From: Zelonia costaricensis
Taxonomy: Eukaryota > Euglenozoa > Kinetoplastea > Trypanosomatida > Trypanosomatidae
Length of the DNA stretch: 64,000 nt
Reading direction: 5' to 3'
Assembly (NCBI GenBank): GCA_030849075.1
Contig: JASAOO010003484.1
Span: 1-64,000, forward strand
A program made the position numbers and the translations under genes. This document shows positions 48,021-58,288 of this stretch, in pieces; position 1 is the stretch's first letter, and the number at the start of each line of letters is the position of its first letter. The notes beneath the pieces are model-generated. The model had not been told where the DNA came from and made no database searches. It was given only the letters and a program-made list of their open reading frames with translations.

Positions 48021-48824
48021 ATGAAGACCCGTCTCGCCCAGTTGCGCCTCGCGGCGCTGATGCTCGCAGCGTGCGTGGTGGTGTGCGCGATACCGGCACA
48101 CGCGTGGGGCACCGCCGAGGACGCGCAGTCGATTGCCAAGCGAGACAAGGCGGAGGAGATACAGTTCTGGGAGCGCGAGGTCAACGCGCTGCGGCATGGC
48201 GAGCTGCAGAACACGTACAACAAGCTATACAAGGCCCAGTCCGCGCTGGAGGCGGCGCGACGCAAGGAGGGCTTCTTCTACACACGCGCAGAAGACAAGG
48301 CGACGATTCGGTTGCTTGATGAGGACTACCGCCAGACCCTGATTGAGGTGGAGTCCGTCAAGGCGAAGGAGGCGCAGATGTTGGCAAAGCTGAAGCCGCT
48401 CTACGGCGTCGTCTCGCTGCACTTTGCGCAGGAGCAGAAGAGGGCCATCTCCGAGTCCATCAGGACGGTGCAGTCGATGAGCTACGACAACGCGTGGTAC
48501 TCCTCCCTCTTCAGCCTCGGCGAGGCGGAGAGTTTTTCTGACGTGATCGTGGGCTTCCTGGGCAACTGGGTGGTCGGCTTCGTGATCTTGTACCCGTTCG
48601 CCGTGCTCTACTACGCGCTCTGGGCTGCGCCGTGGAGTGTGCTGGCGTACACGTCTGGCATCGCGGACGTCGTGCCGGCTGCCGTGGCGTATGTGGTGTG
48701 TGTGCTCGTCATGTCCCTGCCGCTGATCATCCTCGGGCTCACCGGCTACATCCTTCTTCGCTATTACCGTCCACAGCTTCAGGCTGCCGCGCGCCGCGCA
48801 CGCGCGCGTCGGCACTACGACTGA
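48021..48824 (+). CDS. Signal-peptide, coiled-coil and multi-TM protein, unknown function
   Basis: A 267-residue protein. Residues 1-28 are a clear signal peptide (basic start, Leu/Ala/Val core, cleavage likely at AHA|WG after A28). Residues 35-150 are charged and helical with heptad-like spacing, probably a luminal or extracellular coiled coil. From about 172 the chain is hydrophobic with three probable membrane segments (around 176-200, 203-225 and 228-252), then a short basic cytosolic tail rich in Arg. It should be inserted in the secretory pathway (ER, Golgi or surface). No named family is recognised; it is probably a kinetoplastid-conserved membrane protein. Confidence 0.83.
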   Translation: MKTRLAQLRLAALMLAACVVVCAIPAHAWGTAEDAQSIAKRDKAEEIQFWEREVNALRHGELQNTYNKLYKAQSALEAARRKEGFFYTRAEDKATIRLLDEDYRQTLIEVESVKAKEAQMLAKLKPLYGVVSLHFAQEQKRAISESIRTVQSMSYDNAWYSSLFSLGEAESFSDVIVGFLGNWVVGFVILYPFAVLYYALWAAPWSVLAYTSGIADVVPAAVAYVVCVLVMSLPLIILGLTGYILLRYYRPQLQAAARRARARRHYD

Positions 48825-49622
48825 CCACAACTGCACACAGAGGCACAAACGACAAGAACGAAAAGACAAAGGCACCAAGAGAGGCGGAAAGGAGGCGGAG
48901 TGTGGCAACGCGGCGGGGAGCTGTGCTCTTGGGACGTCTGCCATGGGCGCGGGGGTCGATGCCTTGGAGCGAGTCCACTTCAATTCTCGTCCCTCCTTTT
49001 GGGCCCACCTTGTGGTGCACCACTCCTTCGCATGATGGCGATACACTCAGCCGAGCACCGGCTCCTTGCCTTTGCGGGGTGGCACGCTCAGCATCCCGCG
49101 GTGCACACGCTCTCTTCCCCCCCCCCCTCCCCCGCCCCGACTGTGCGTGTGCATCGCGGCCACCCCCGCCCCCGCTCTGCCCGTCTTTCGGTCTGCATGA
49201 CACCGACCGCAAGCGTGTGCGTGTCCTGTTCCGGTTCCCCTCTCACGTGTCCGCCGGCGATCACGTATTTGCGGTGCTTTCCTGTTGGGAATGGGTGACA
49301 CATGAAAGCTCCTCCGTGCACGCCGTCGGCTGTCTTGGCGTGCGACCGCGGGGCACTCCCTCCCCCCCCTCGCGTGCCACGCTTGCACCCCCCCCCTCCT
49401 TTCGCTCCCCCCGTTATCTGCTGACGTGTCCCCTCCCCCCCGCCATTTCCTGATGTCGCAGGGGATGTACACTCTCAAACACTCTCTCACGCACACACGC
49501 ACAGGTACATCCACCTACACACCCACACATACACACCCACACCCTCATACAACTCACACACTCATACAACTCACACACTCATACACGCACACACGTACAC
49601 CGAAATTAAAACTGGCAACCTA
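48825..49622. other. Spacer before SNF2 gene
   Basis: No gene seen. Poly-C/CT tracts lie at about 49119-49136 and 49360-49445, followed by CA-rich sequence with a 17-base tandem repeat at 49544-49594. No strong AG acceptor stands out close to the start codon. Confidence 0.6.
49544..49594 (+). repeat. 17-base tandem repeat, CA-rich
   Basis: Unit CTCATACAACTCACACA occurs perfectly at 49544-49560 and 49561-49577, then a diverged third copy to about 49594. It lies within 80 bases of the SNF2 start codon and so probably in its 5' UTR. Confidence 0.85.
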
Positions 49623-52600
49623 ATGATGCACTCAGGTGGCGCGTCTTCTTCGGCCGCGGCGGAGGCCCCGCCGGCGCCACGTCCGCTGGAGCTGCCGCCA
49701 GTGATGGAGAACGTGCTGCGGCCGCATCAAGTCAGTGCGCTCGAGTTTCTCTGGCGCCGGCTCGTGCTCGACGGCACCCTGCGCATCGCCGCGCGCACCT
49801 TCTCCTCCACCATTGAGCAGCGGACGCGGCTCTACCAAGAAGTCTTCGGTGTGATACTGGCGCACTCCATGGGCCTTGGCAAGACGCTCACGTCTCTCTC
49901 CTTCGTGCTGCTCCTGCAGGCGCAGGCCACGCTCATGGCGCTGAAGCGCGACCGAGTGCGCCAGCAGCAGCAGCTGCAGCAGCAGGCCCGCATCCCCAGC
50001 GGTGGCGCAGCGGCATCGACCCTGAAGGGCGGTGTTTGCCCGACGCTGCGGGTCCTCGTGGTGTGCCCACGCAGCTGTGTGCTGCACTGGCAGGCGTCCG
50101 TCGCGGAGTGGGTGCAGCCCCGGTTTGCCGGCACGCTGCGGTTGGACGCGCACGTGCCGAGTGCGGTTGGGGCCTCCACCAGCGCCGGCCCCCGCGGCGC
50201 CCGGCTGTTGGAGGAGGTGCTGCTGCGCTACTACCAGAACGGCGGGCTGCTCGTGCTGGGCTATGAGGAGTACCAGCGCGTCCTGCTCTACGCCCAGGCG
50301 CAGCACCGCAGCGGCACTGGCGGCACGTGGCCGCGGGTGTGGTCGCTGCTGGACCGGCTGCGGCTGCCTCTGCCGCACTTCACAGAGGTGTGCCTGCTTG
50401 ACATTGTCGAGACGGCCGACCTCGTCGTGCTGGACGAGGCCCACCGCCTGCGCCGCAGCACCTCGAACCTCGTCACCGCGCTCACCGAGCACCTCCGCCA
50501 CATCCAGCTGCGCCTGGCGCTCACCGGCACGCCTCTCCAGAACCACCTGGAGGAGTACAACACGATGCAGGCCCTCGTCACGGGCCGCGAGCTCGACACG
50601 CAGCTCTTCCACAAGCACTTCATCGCCCCCATCGAGCGGGGCCAATGCGAGGACTCGACGTACCCGCAGTTCGTGGAGATGCAGCGGTGCGTCGCCTCGC
50701 TGCGGAAGTACTTCGCCGACTCCGCCCACCGCTGCGGGCCCGAGGTGCTCGCAGCGACGCTGCCGCCGCGCCGCGAGTTTCTCCTTTTCTTCGCGCTGTC
50801 CACCGCACAGGCGACGGCGTACCGCGCCATGCTCAAGCGCTTCCAGGCGCAGCTCGGCAGCGGCGAGAGGGCCGAGTCGGTGCTCCAGCTCCACCACACA
50901 GCCTCACACATCTGCCTCCACCCTGCGCTGGCCGAAGTCGAGGCGGGCACGGCCGCAAGCCCCGCGGGAAGCCCCGCTGCGCCCGGCGGCACCGCACAGG
51001 CAGCAGGGCTGCACGATGACGAAGACGGTGACGAGGACGGCGCGACGAGCACGTTGGCCTCACCGACGCTCCCCTCGGCGGCGCTGGGCGACGTGGATGT
51101 CCCCCTTTCCCCAAAGCTCCACTTCGCCGTGCTGCTGACCCGCCACATCGTGCTGGATCTGCGCGAGAAGGTGGTGATCTTCTCGCAGTACCTCAGCCAC
51201 CTACGCCTCATGGGGGAGCTGCTCGCACGTGACGGCATCGCCGCACCCGCTCTGACCGGCCTTGCCACAGACGCGGAGCGGCGCCGCTGCATTGCGGAGC
51301 TGCAGACCAGTGAGGCGTGCCGCGTGCTGCTCTGCTCCGTGCGCGCCGGCGGCGTCGGCATCAAGCTCACCGCGGCGAACCACTGCATTCTGCTTGACGT
51401 GAGCTGGAATCCAGCCGACGACGTGCAGGCGACGTATCGGCTGTACCGCTACGGGCAGCTGCGGCCGGTCACCATCTACCGCCTCGCCACCTACGGCACC
51501 TCCGAGCACGTCGTCTTTGCGTACGCACTGCATAAGTCGTGGCTGCAGAAGAAGATCACCGACGTCAGCGACCCGCGGCGACAGCAGCGGCACCAGACGC
51601 GCAGCTACTTCCGCTACCCGTGCGCCGTGCCGCTGCCGGAGGACGGCTCGGGACTGCCGGACGCCGAGGACCACGACATGTCGCCGGCACAGCGCGAGGC
51701 GGTGGCGCAGCGGCGTACCGCCTACGCGGTTGACGTGTGCGAGGCGCAGTGCCCTGCCGCGGCCTACGTCCTGCACGCCGATGCGGGTGTGAAGGCGTGT
51801 CTGCACACCGTCATACCCCAGTCGGTGCTGCTGCGGCACAGCGAGGAGGACGTCATACAAGAGCGTGGGCGGCGGTTTGAGGAGGCGCTGCTCAGGTCGC
51901 GCGCCACCGCCCCTGTGCCGCTCCCTACCCGCCCCGGCGGCGCTTCACACGCACAGGCACGCGACAACGTGGGGCTGCTGGACGCGTGCGAGCCGGCCCT
52001 GGTGGACGCCGCCCGGCAGGCCGCTCACGTCCTCCTCACCCACGCCCTGCACGCCCGCGAGGAGAGGGCGACAGCGGCGGGGCGACGCGGCAGCGACACT
52101 GTGTCGGAGGTGCGCACCCTCGACCAGCAGCTGTGCGTGCAGCTCAAGCCCCTGTTCGTCACGGAGCTTGGCCAGCGGCCGGCACCGCGCTTTCTGGCCG
52201 AGGCGCTCCTCGTGTGCTACCAGGCCGGCGCCGCGGACGTGTGCCGCGCGCAGCTGCTTAGCGGCGCGTACCTGAAGCTGCGCACCGCCCTCGCGAGCCG
52301 CGTGCCGGCAGCGGGGCGGCGGCGACCACGCGATGCGGGGCTGCCGGAGCGCAGCCCGCTGGAGGAAACACTTCTCTACTCGCCCGCCACGCTGTTCAAG
52401 TCCATGTCCGCGGTGGAGGCCACGTACGTGGTGACAGAGCTGGGCTGCGACCGGCCCTTCGTCGGCTCCTGCGCGCTGCGCGGACTGCAGCGGCTTTGGC
52501 TCGTGCAGGGCCGGCCGGTGCTGGGCGACGCGGCGCTGCAGGCGCTCGCCGAGCTCCTCGGCACGCCGGCAGAGCAGCACGACGCGGCCAGCGACGAGGA

Positions 52601-54374
52601 CAGCGCTGACGAGGGCGCCCGCACCAGCGCGGCGGAGCATGCGGCGGAGCGGCGCACAGCCCTGGCGCAGTCGGTGCTGGGCACGCTGCTGGGCTGCCTC
52701 GAGGAGCAGTGGCCGCCGTACGAGGGCTTCGCGCTGCCCACTCTGCACATGCAGCTGGAGCGGGAGGAGGGGCGTGCCGGGCGCGTGTACAGCGCGGCGG
52801 CGCAGGCGCACCTGCAGGGCTTCCTCCCACTGTCCCACGTCGCGGAGGTGCTGCGGCTCCCACCATTCCGGCAGGAGCAGCATCTCTACGGCTGTCCGCG
52901 GTGCCGCAATCCGATGCTGCAGCGCGGCGACGCGACGCACTTGTCCTGCTCGCGCTGCCACTACAACGCCGAGTTCGAGGTGCGCGCCGACCCGCGCACG
53001 CAGCAGCAGGTGATGCTGTACCAGCTCTCTGTTGTGGCCAACCTGCTGGACACCTTCTCCATCACACAGAGCTTCGCCGTGTCCTTCTCGCCCGCCGACT
53101 GCGCCGACGTCAGCGCCGCGCTTCGCGAGGTGCACACGTCGCAGGCCGTCTTCGGCTTTGTGCAGCGGCTGATGAAGGAGGGCGTGCACGTGTTCGTGGA
53201 CGAGTACCCGCCGCAGCTGGTGCGGCTACTGGGACTGCAGCTCGGCGTCGGTGGTGATGTGGACGAGCTGCGCCGCGTGCTGCTGGCGAACGGGCGGCTC
53301 GCCGTGCACGGGAATGTGCGCGAGCACCTGCGCCAGCGCCTGGCGGACGCGTACGCCGCATTCGTGGCGCCCAGCGCCCTCACCCGGCTCTCCGCCATGC
53401 CGCTGATGTTCCTCGCCACGGCGCTGCACTTTCTGGCGCGTTGCGAGAAGCTCACCTACGCCCACGAACTGCTGACGGAGGAGTGCCCCACGCCGCGCCG
53501 GAAACTGCTGCGCTTCGCGAGCGACGCGCTCGTGAAGGTGCTGTACGTGGAGCGGCTGCTCCGGCACTGCCGCGAGAAGCCGACGCCGTCGACGTACGCG
53601 GCGGGCGCGAGTGGGGCGGGTCGTGTCACCGGCGCCGGCGACGCCAGCGGCGGCGAGGAGCGCGGCGATGACGTGACGTCGCTGCACTCGCTGCTCATGG
53701 CGGCTTCGTCGTCCTCAGACGCGAGTCGCAGCTCCGCCTCGCCCTCGCCGTCCACCTCGTCCCGTACGAGCTTGAGTGACCGCGACGAGGAGGAGCGTGC
53801 TGGCTGCAGGGGCGTCACGGCGCGGCGGGTGGGAGCTGAGGTGCACGTGGTCAGCGACGACAGCAGCAGCAGCAGCGGGAGCGGGAGCGGCCGCGGCACC
53901 TTTCTCAGCAGCTCTGCCTCTCGCAGCCCCTCCGCCTCCTTCCACTCTGCTTATTCGCGTGACCGCGACAGCTTTTCAGATGGCACCGAGTCGGACGCGG
54001 AGGAGCAGGCGAAGGATGGACCTTTCGGTGCTGCCCGGGATGCGGGGACGTGGCTGGAGGAGCTGGCGCGCCAGACTGTGGAGCCGGCGGTGCCCACCGC
54101 CGAGGAGCTGGAGGGCGAGGCGGTGCAGCAGCAGCGATCAGCGCAGTACTGGATCGCGTTCTGCGAGGTGTACGGCACGCACAGCGCCGAGGCGCTGACG
54201 GTGTACATCGAGGACACGGCGAATGGCGTGAAGGTGCTGCCACCGCCGCCGATGTCGCTGTGGCTCTCGCAGGTGGCGCACACGAGCACCGTGGGGCACA
54301 GCATCACCGACATGCTCGACCTCTTCTTTAAGAAGCTGCTGGAGCTGTCCCAGCAGGTGCGTGTCATTGCTTGA
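49623..54374 (+). CDS. SNF2-family ATPase, ATRX/RAD54-like, with zinc ribbon
   Basis: A 1,583-residue protein (two ATGs in tandem, 49623 and 49626). The SNF2 N-lobe starts at about residue 30 (PHQVSALEFLWRRL); Walker A is MGLGKT (K87), the DExH box is D271-E-A-H274, and motif III is LTGTPLQNHLEEY. The helicase-C lobe has VVIFSQYLSHLRLMGELL, VRAGGVGIKLTAANHC and the motif VI region ATYRLYRYGQLRPVTIYRL, whose RxYRxGQ and following VTIYR wording is nearest to the ATRX/RAD54-like group. Such motors translocate on dsDNA to remodel nucleosomes or recombination intermediates. A long C-terminal half includes a zinc ribbon C1091-x2-C1094-x14-C1109-x2-C1112 and an acidic/Ser-rich tail from about 1330 to 1470, then a conserved-looking end. 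No ADD, bromo or chromo domain is seen. Confidence 0.93.
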   Translation: MMHSGGASSSAAAEAPPAPRPLELPPVMENVLRPHQVSALEFLWRRLVLDGTLRIAARTFSSTIEQRTRLYQEVFGVILAHSMGLGKTLTSLSFVLLLQAQATLMALKRDRVRQQQQLQQQARIPSGGAAASTLKGGVCPTLRVLVVCPRSCVLHWQASVAEWVQPRFAGTLRLDAHVPSAVGASTSAGPRGARLLEEVLLRYYQNGGLLVLGYEEYQRVLLYAQAQHRSGTGGTWPRVWSLLDRLRLPLPHFTEVCLLDIVETADLVVLDEAHRLRRSTSNLVTALTEHLRHIQLRLALTGTPLQNHLEEYNTMQALVTGRELDTQLFHKHFIAPIERGQCEDSTYPQFVEMQRCVASLRKYFADSAHRCGPEVLAATLPPRREFLLFFALSTAQATAYRAMLKRFQAQLGSGERAESVLQLHHTASHICLHPALAEVEAGTAASPAGSPAAPGGTAQAAGLHDDEDGDEDGATSTLASPTLPSAALGDVDVPLSPKLHFAVLLTRHIVLDLREKVVIFSQYLSHLRLMGELLARDGIAAPALTGLATDAERRRCIAELQTSEACRVLLCSVRAGGVGIKLTAANHCILLDVSWNPADDVQATYRLYRYGQLRPVTIYRLATYGTSEHVVFAYALHKSWLQKKITDVSDPRRQQRHQTRSYFRYPCAVPLPEDGSGLPDAEDHDMSPAQREAVAQRRTAYAVDVCEAQCPAAAYVLHADAGVKACLHTVIPQSVLLRHSEEDVIQERGRRFEEALLRSRATAPVPLPTRPGGASHAQARDNVGLLDACEPALVDAARQAAHVLLTHALHAREERATAAGRRGSDTVSEVRTLDQQLCVQLKPLFVTELGQRPAPRFLAEALLVCYQAGAADVCRAQLLSGAYLKLRTALASRVPAAGRRRPRDAGLPERSPLEETLLYSPATLFKSMSAVEATYVVTELGCDRPFVGSCALRGLQRLWLVQGRPVLGDAALQALAELLGTPAEQHDAASDEDSADEGARTSAAEHAAERRTALAQSVLGTLLGCLEEQWPPYEGFALPTLHMQLEREEGRAGRVYSAAAQAHLQGFLPLSHVAEVLRLPPFRQEQHLYGCPRCRNPMLQRGDATHLSCSRCHYNAEFEVRADPRTQQQVMLYQLSVVANLLDTFSITQSFAVSFSPADCADVSAALREVHTSQAVFGFVQRLMKEGVHVFVDEYPPQLVRLLGLQLGVGGDVDELRRVLLANGRLAVHGNVREHLRQRLADAYAAFVAPSALTRLSAMPLMFLATALHFLARCEKLTYAHELLTEECPTPRRKLLRFASDALVKVLYVERLLRHCREKPTPSTYAAGASGAGRVTGAGDASGGEERGDDVTSLHSLLMAASSSSDASRSSASPSPSTSSRTSLSDRDEEERAGCRGVTARRVGAEVHVVSDDSSSSSGSGSGRGTFLSSSASRSPSASFHSAYSRDRDSFSDGTESDAEEQAKDGPFGAARDAGTWLEELARQTVEPAVPTAEELEGEAVQQQRSAQYWIAFCEVYGTHSAEALTVYIEDTANGVKVLPPPPMSLWLSQVAHTSTVGHSITDMLDLFFKKLLELSQQVRVIA

Positions 54375-55156
54375 GAACTCACAACAAAAGAAAAGAAGGA
54401 CCAGGTCGCGCCGGCAGCGATGGCACTGCACGGTTTCCTATTTTTGAGTGTACCGTTTGATGACTGCTGTGCCGCTCCCCTCACGTGTCGTCGTCGATGC
54501 AGGCTGGCGAGGAGGCGCTCGTGCGGTGCATCTCCGCTGTGCCGTACACCCCATTGCATGCACGGACACGCTCACACAGAAGACGAAAAAGGAAGGCTAC
54601 GATAGGGGCGTTCTGATGTACAGCAGATGAATCGGTGAGCGGGGGAGGGTGGCAGGGCACGGCTCGTGGCGCCTGTAGCGTTGCACGGGTCCGTCGCTCT
54701 CTCTGCGGACTGCCGCCACGCGGTGGCTGCCGTGCAGCTGGCGTGTGACGACGGGGTGTTGCACGTTTCCCACGTTCGCCCTCTCTGTGGATGACCGAGA
54801 CCACTTTCACACTACACACTTCGCTTTTTTTTTTCTGGTTGCTCGGCGCATTGCTGCACGGCGCTCGCGTGGCCACCGCAGCTACTGGCCGCCTTCATCC
54901 TCGCGTCCTCCACCGGTGCACCGTGCGGCCGCTGGGTGCTCCTGCCCGCCTCACCCCGTCGCGCCTTCGCGTTTGGCTGACATTCACTTTTCTTCGCTCT
55001 CGGGCACGACCGACAGAGGACGCAGGAAGGCCGAGGGTCGACGCATGCGCACACATAGACCACATACACACACACACACAAACACACACACACGGGCTAT
55101 CACATACAGACGTTTCCGCGTAGAGGGTGTCGCACCACACACACTCCAACGCCCAC
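54375..55156. other. Spacer before large low-complexity protein gene
   Basis: No gene seen. A T-rich run is at about 54827-54837, with (CA)n at 55063-55093 shortly before the start codon. A GTG ten codons upstream of the chosen ATG is in frame but not used. Confidence 0.6.
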
Positions 55157-58100
55157 ATGGACTCGTACGAGGACTCCTTCGAGACGGCCACCACGTCCAC
55201 GGACGAGGAGGCGGAGGAGGCCATGTCCAGTCACTCGAGCACGTCGTCCGGTGACGGCGGCAGCAACAGCGGCAGCGACAGCGACGCATACGTGCCGCGG
55301 CTCCGCAGCGCAACCCATCGGCGGGCCGACGGAAGACCGCCGCCCCCCGCGCCGGGGCTGCCCGTCCCCCTCGCTGCATCGTCCACGCCGTCCCCTCTCG
55401 CAGGGCCTGCACCGCTGACCCGCACCAACGCCTCAAGCGAGGCCACCACCGCCGCGGCCTTGTCCAACACACTGCCAGCGGGTACACCCGCCGCGCAGGG
55501 CGGCGGGGCAGAGCTGCCGCTTGGCGAGCGACCCAACCCCCGCGCCGAGCTGCGCGCCCTCAACACGCGGGTCCGAAGTCAGTCCGACAGCGCCATGGCC
55601 TTTCCCACCCCCACACGCGAGACCTCGACGGCACTGCGGAGCAACTCTGCCGCGACGACGAGCGAAGAGAGTGGCTCGGTACGGCGCGGGCCGCGTGGCA
55701 TGAACTTCGAGGCCCTCTCCCACTTCGTTGCGTTTGGAGGCAGCGGCAGCGGCAGCGACGGCACGGCGGGGCAGGCCTCGCAGCGGCAGAGCGCGGCCGC
55801 GGCGACGACCAAATCGGCCGCCTCCCTCTCGGTGCCGAAGCTCTTCGCTGCCGCAGCGGAGGAGGCCGCGACATCGGCGGAGCAGTCCCGCGAGGTGGCA
55901 GCTCTGCGGGAGGCGGAGAAGTCGCCGGCGCCCGTGGCGGCACCGAGCCCTGCACCAGCCGCGGAGTCGCCGCAGAAGGCGGCGTCGTCTTCGTCGGCGT
56001 CCAAGGCGCCCTCTGCGGCACCCAGCAGCAGCGTCTTCAGCACCCTGTCGCAGCACCTTCAGCAGCAGACGCAGCAGCAGCAGGAGCGACTTGCACCGCT
56101 CCCGCTGCCCACCCCCGCCCTCACCGCGACAGTGCCGCCACTCTCGGTGGAGCGGCCGATGTCGTCACCCGCTGCGCCGAGCCCCGCCTCCGGCGGCGCT
56201 CCTGCATCGTTGCCGGCGCCACGGGTGCAGGCGCTGCCCATCTCGCCGCCGATGCCCTCATCTAGCGCGACCACGGCACCGGCGGCAGCGTCCGCGTCCC
56301 CGCCGCGTGTCTCCATCCCGCTGCCCGCGCTGCCGCCCCCCGCGTGGGCCGCACCGCCGGCACTCGCCACGACGACCGACACCGCCGCTGACGTCGTGCC
56401 GCCGTCGTCCTCGCACGCGTGGATGATCGGCGAGTCGGCCTATGCCGCCGTCCGCCACGCCGAACCGTCCGCTGCTGCGGCTGCGGCTACTGTAGGCTCT
56501 GCCTCAGCACCGCACATGCCCCCACCGCTGCCCCCGCCACGCGAGGCGCCGCCGTCGGAGCTGCGCGACGCCAGCGAGGCCGTGGAACGCCTCGTGCGCG
56601 CCTTCGCAGTGCTGAAGGGCTACGGCAGCCTCGAGCGCGCGCAGCAGCGCGGTGGTGCCCCGCGCCCCGCCGAGGCCGCGGCGGACACGTGGACGGCCCC
56701 CGCTGCCCTCCACCGCGCAGGCGCCACCGCCACCGTGCAGGTGCGCGACGCGACGCGCCGGCGCGGCCCGCGTGTGTTCGCGCCGGTTGACGCGCCATCA
56801 GCAGCAGGGGGCTCGGGGGACGGGCGCAGTGCGCCGCTGCAGACGACCACCCCTCCTGGCGCGCCGTCGGTGCTACGACCGCCGCCGCTGCGCGCGGAAG
56901 AGCAGGAACGCCTGGCTGAGGGTCTCGTGCTGGACTGCGTCTTGGGCCTCCTGCAGGAGCGCCAACGAGGATCGAGCGCGGGCGGTCCGGGCGCTGCAGC
57001 TGCCGCCGCCTCGTCCTGGCGCACCGCGCGGCCGCACTACGAGGTGGTGACGGCGGACGACTTTACCTACACTGTCGGGGGTCGCAGCCGGGCAGCGCGC
57101 GTCGCTGCGCGTGGCGGTGCCGACTCGGCGGTGGTGTACGCGAACGCGTCGTCCATCTTCAGCGGGGGGCAGCTGGGCAGCAGTGGGGCGCCGCTCTTCG
57201 ATCCGCGTGACCGCCAGAGCGCCGTGGACCTGTACAACGCCGTGCGGGAGGCGCTGGAGAAGTACGTGCTGCGGCGCGTGCTAAGCGCAGAGAAGAGAGG
57301 CACCGCGGGGGAGGCGGCGGCGCCGCTGCCGGAGCGCGCGGCCCCCATCATGGCGACCTTCGCGTGGACACTGCTGCTTGACATCGCCAGTCTGTGTGAG
57401 GAGATCGCGCGCGTCGCGTACGATGCCGTGTCGGGTGCGCCGAGTGCGGTGTACCCGGTGCTGGCGCAGTCTCACGGCGATGCTGCATGTGAGGAGGTGG
57501 TGCGCACGGCGATGCACTGCCTCCCCTTCGAGGCCCTGGCGACAGACAGTGGAAGCGCGCACAGTACGAGTGGAAGCGGCTGTCTCTTCCGCATGGCGTG
57601 CTGGGTCACGCAGCAGCAGCTCTGGACCATCGCCGACGCCGTGAGCGACACGGTGCGCGACGACATGGTGCGGCGAGCGCGTGCGCAGCAGTACGTCCCG
57701 TTTGCCGGAGCCGCCCCCCACGAGGTGGACCCGCGACTGATCGTGCCGCCCAGCACACCGCTGCTGACGCTGCGGCCCCTACCCGGGCGCAGGGCGACGG
57801 TAGGCGGTGGCGCGGCCTCACCTCCGCCGGGGAGTGCCGCGGCTGCAGCTGCGTCGTACGCTCGGGTGCGCGAGGGCGCGGCGCGGCAGGCTCCGCGTGG
57901 TGGGGCCGCCGCCGGACCCACTTTTGACGTGCCGGCGGCATCGCTGGAGACGGTCGCCTACCACGTCTCGTGCCTCGCCACGGACTTGCTGGAGGATGCG
58001 TCTGGCGGCGCGTCTCGCACGACTGCCGCGCTGACGGCAGCGGACTACCCCGACGTGGCCGCGGCTGTGGCCGAGACGCTGGGGGAGCTGCTGGAGGACG

Positions 58101-58288
58101 AGTCGATCAAGGCCGCAGTGCGACGACGCGCCAGTGAGAAGGCGGCGGCGGCGCTGCGGGCGCGCGAGAACAACGCCACCGCCACTCGGCAGCGGCGGGA
58201 GCAGGCGATCATCGACAAGGCAGAGCGGGAGGCGCAGGAGGTGGTGCAGCGCATCTTGCAGGAGATGCGCGCGCAGGGCGTGGCGTAA
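55157..58288 (+). CDS. Large Ser/Ala/Pro-rich protein with folded C-terminal region, unknown
   Basis: A 1,043-residue protein from ATG 55157. Residues 1-470 are low-complexity (acidic Ser/Glu start, then Ala/Ser/Pro/Thr, with a Gln-rich patch HLQQQTQQQQ). Residues about 590-1000 look folded: YEVVTADDFTYTVGG, LFDPRDRQSAVDLYNAVREALEKYVLRRVL, a helical pair around TFAWTLLLDIASLCEEIARVAYDAV, and CWVTQQQLWTIADAVSD. The last 70 residues are a charged helix (EKAAAALRARENN to the end), probably coiled coil. No catalytic motif, membrane segment or zinc finger is seen and no family is recognised. The acidic/Ser start and coiled-coil end would suit a cytoskeletal or scaffold protein, but that is a guess. 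Confidence 0.82.
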   Translation: MDSYEDSFETATTSTDEEAEEAMSSHSSTSSGDGGSNSGSDSDAYVPRLRSATHRRADGRPPPPAPGLPVPLAASSTPSPLAGPAPLTRTNASSEATTAAALSNTLPAGTPAAQGGGAELPLGERPNPRAELRALNTRVRSQSDSAMAFPTPTRETSTALRSNSAATTSEESGSVRRGPRGMNFEALSHFVAFGGSGSGSDGTAGQASQRQSAAAATTKSAASLSVPKLFAAAAEEAATSAEQSREVAALREAEKSPAPVAAPSPAPAAESPQKAASSSSASKAPSAAPSSSVFSTLSQHLQQQTQQQQERLAPLPLPTPALTATVPPLSVERPMSSPAAPSPASGGAPASLPAPRVQALPISPPMPSSSATTAPAAASASPPRVSIPLPALPPPAWAAPPALATTTDTAADVVPPSSSHAWMIGESAYAAVRHAEPSAAAAAATVGSASAPHMPPPLPPPREAPPSELRDASEAVERLVRAFAVLKGYGSLERAQQRGGAPRPAEAAADTWTAPAALHRAGATATVQVRDATRRRGPRVFAPVDAPSAAGGSGDGRSAPLQTTTPPGAPSVLRPPPLRAEEQERLAEGLVLDCVLGLLQERQRGSSAGGPGAAAAAASSWRTARPHYEVVTADDFTYTVGGRSRAARVAARGGADSAVVYANASSIFSGGQLGSSGAPLFDPRDRQSAVDLYNAVREALEKYVLRRVLSAEKRGTAGEAAAPLPERAAPIMATFAWTLLLDIASLCEEIARVAYDAVSGAPSAVYPVLAQSHGDAACEEVVRTAMHCLPFEALATDSGSAHSTSGSGCLFRMACWVTQQQLWTIADAVSDTVRDDMVRRARAQQYVPFAGAAPHEVDPRLIVPPSTPLLTLRPLPGRRATVGGGAASPPPGSAAAAAASYARVREGAARQAPRGGAAAGPTFDVPAASLETVAYHVSCLATDLLEDASGGASRTTAALTAADYPDVAAAVAETLGELLEDESIKAAVRRRASEKAAAALRARENNATATRQRREQAIIDKAEREAQEVVQRILQEMRAQGVA

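Noticed and set aside
55127..55156. GTG-initiated N-terminal extension of the large protein
   Set aside because: Eukaryotic cytosolic translation starts at ATG; the ATG at 55157 is the first in frame. The same reasoning removed GTG extensions at 15445, 33400 and 61589.
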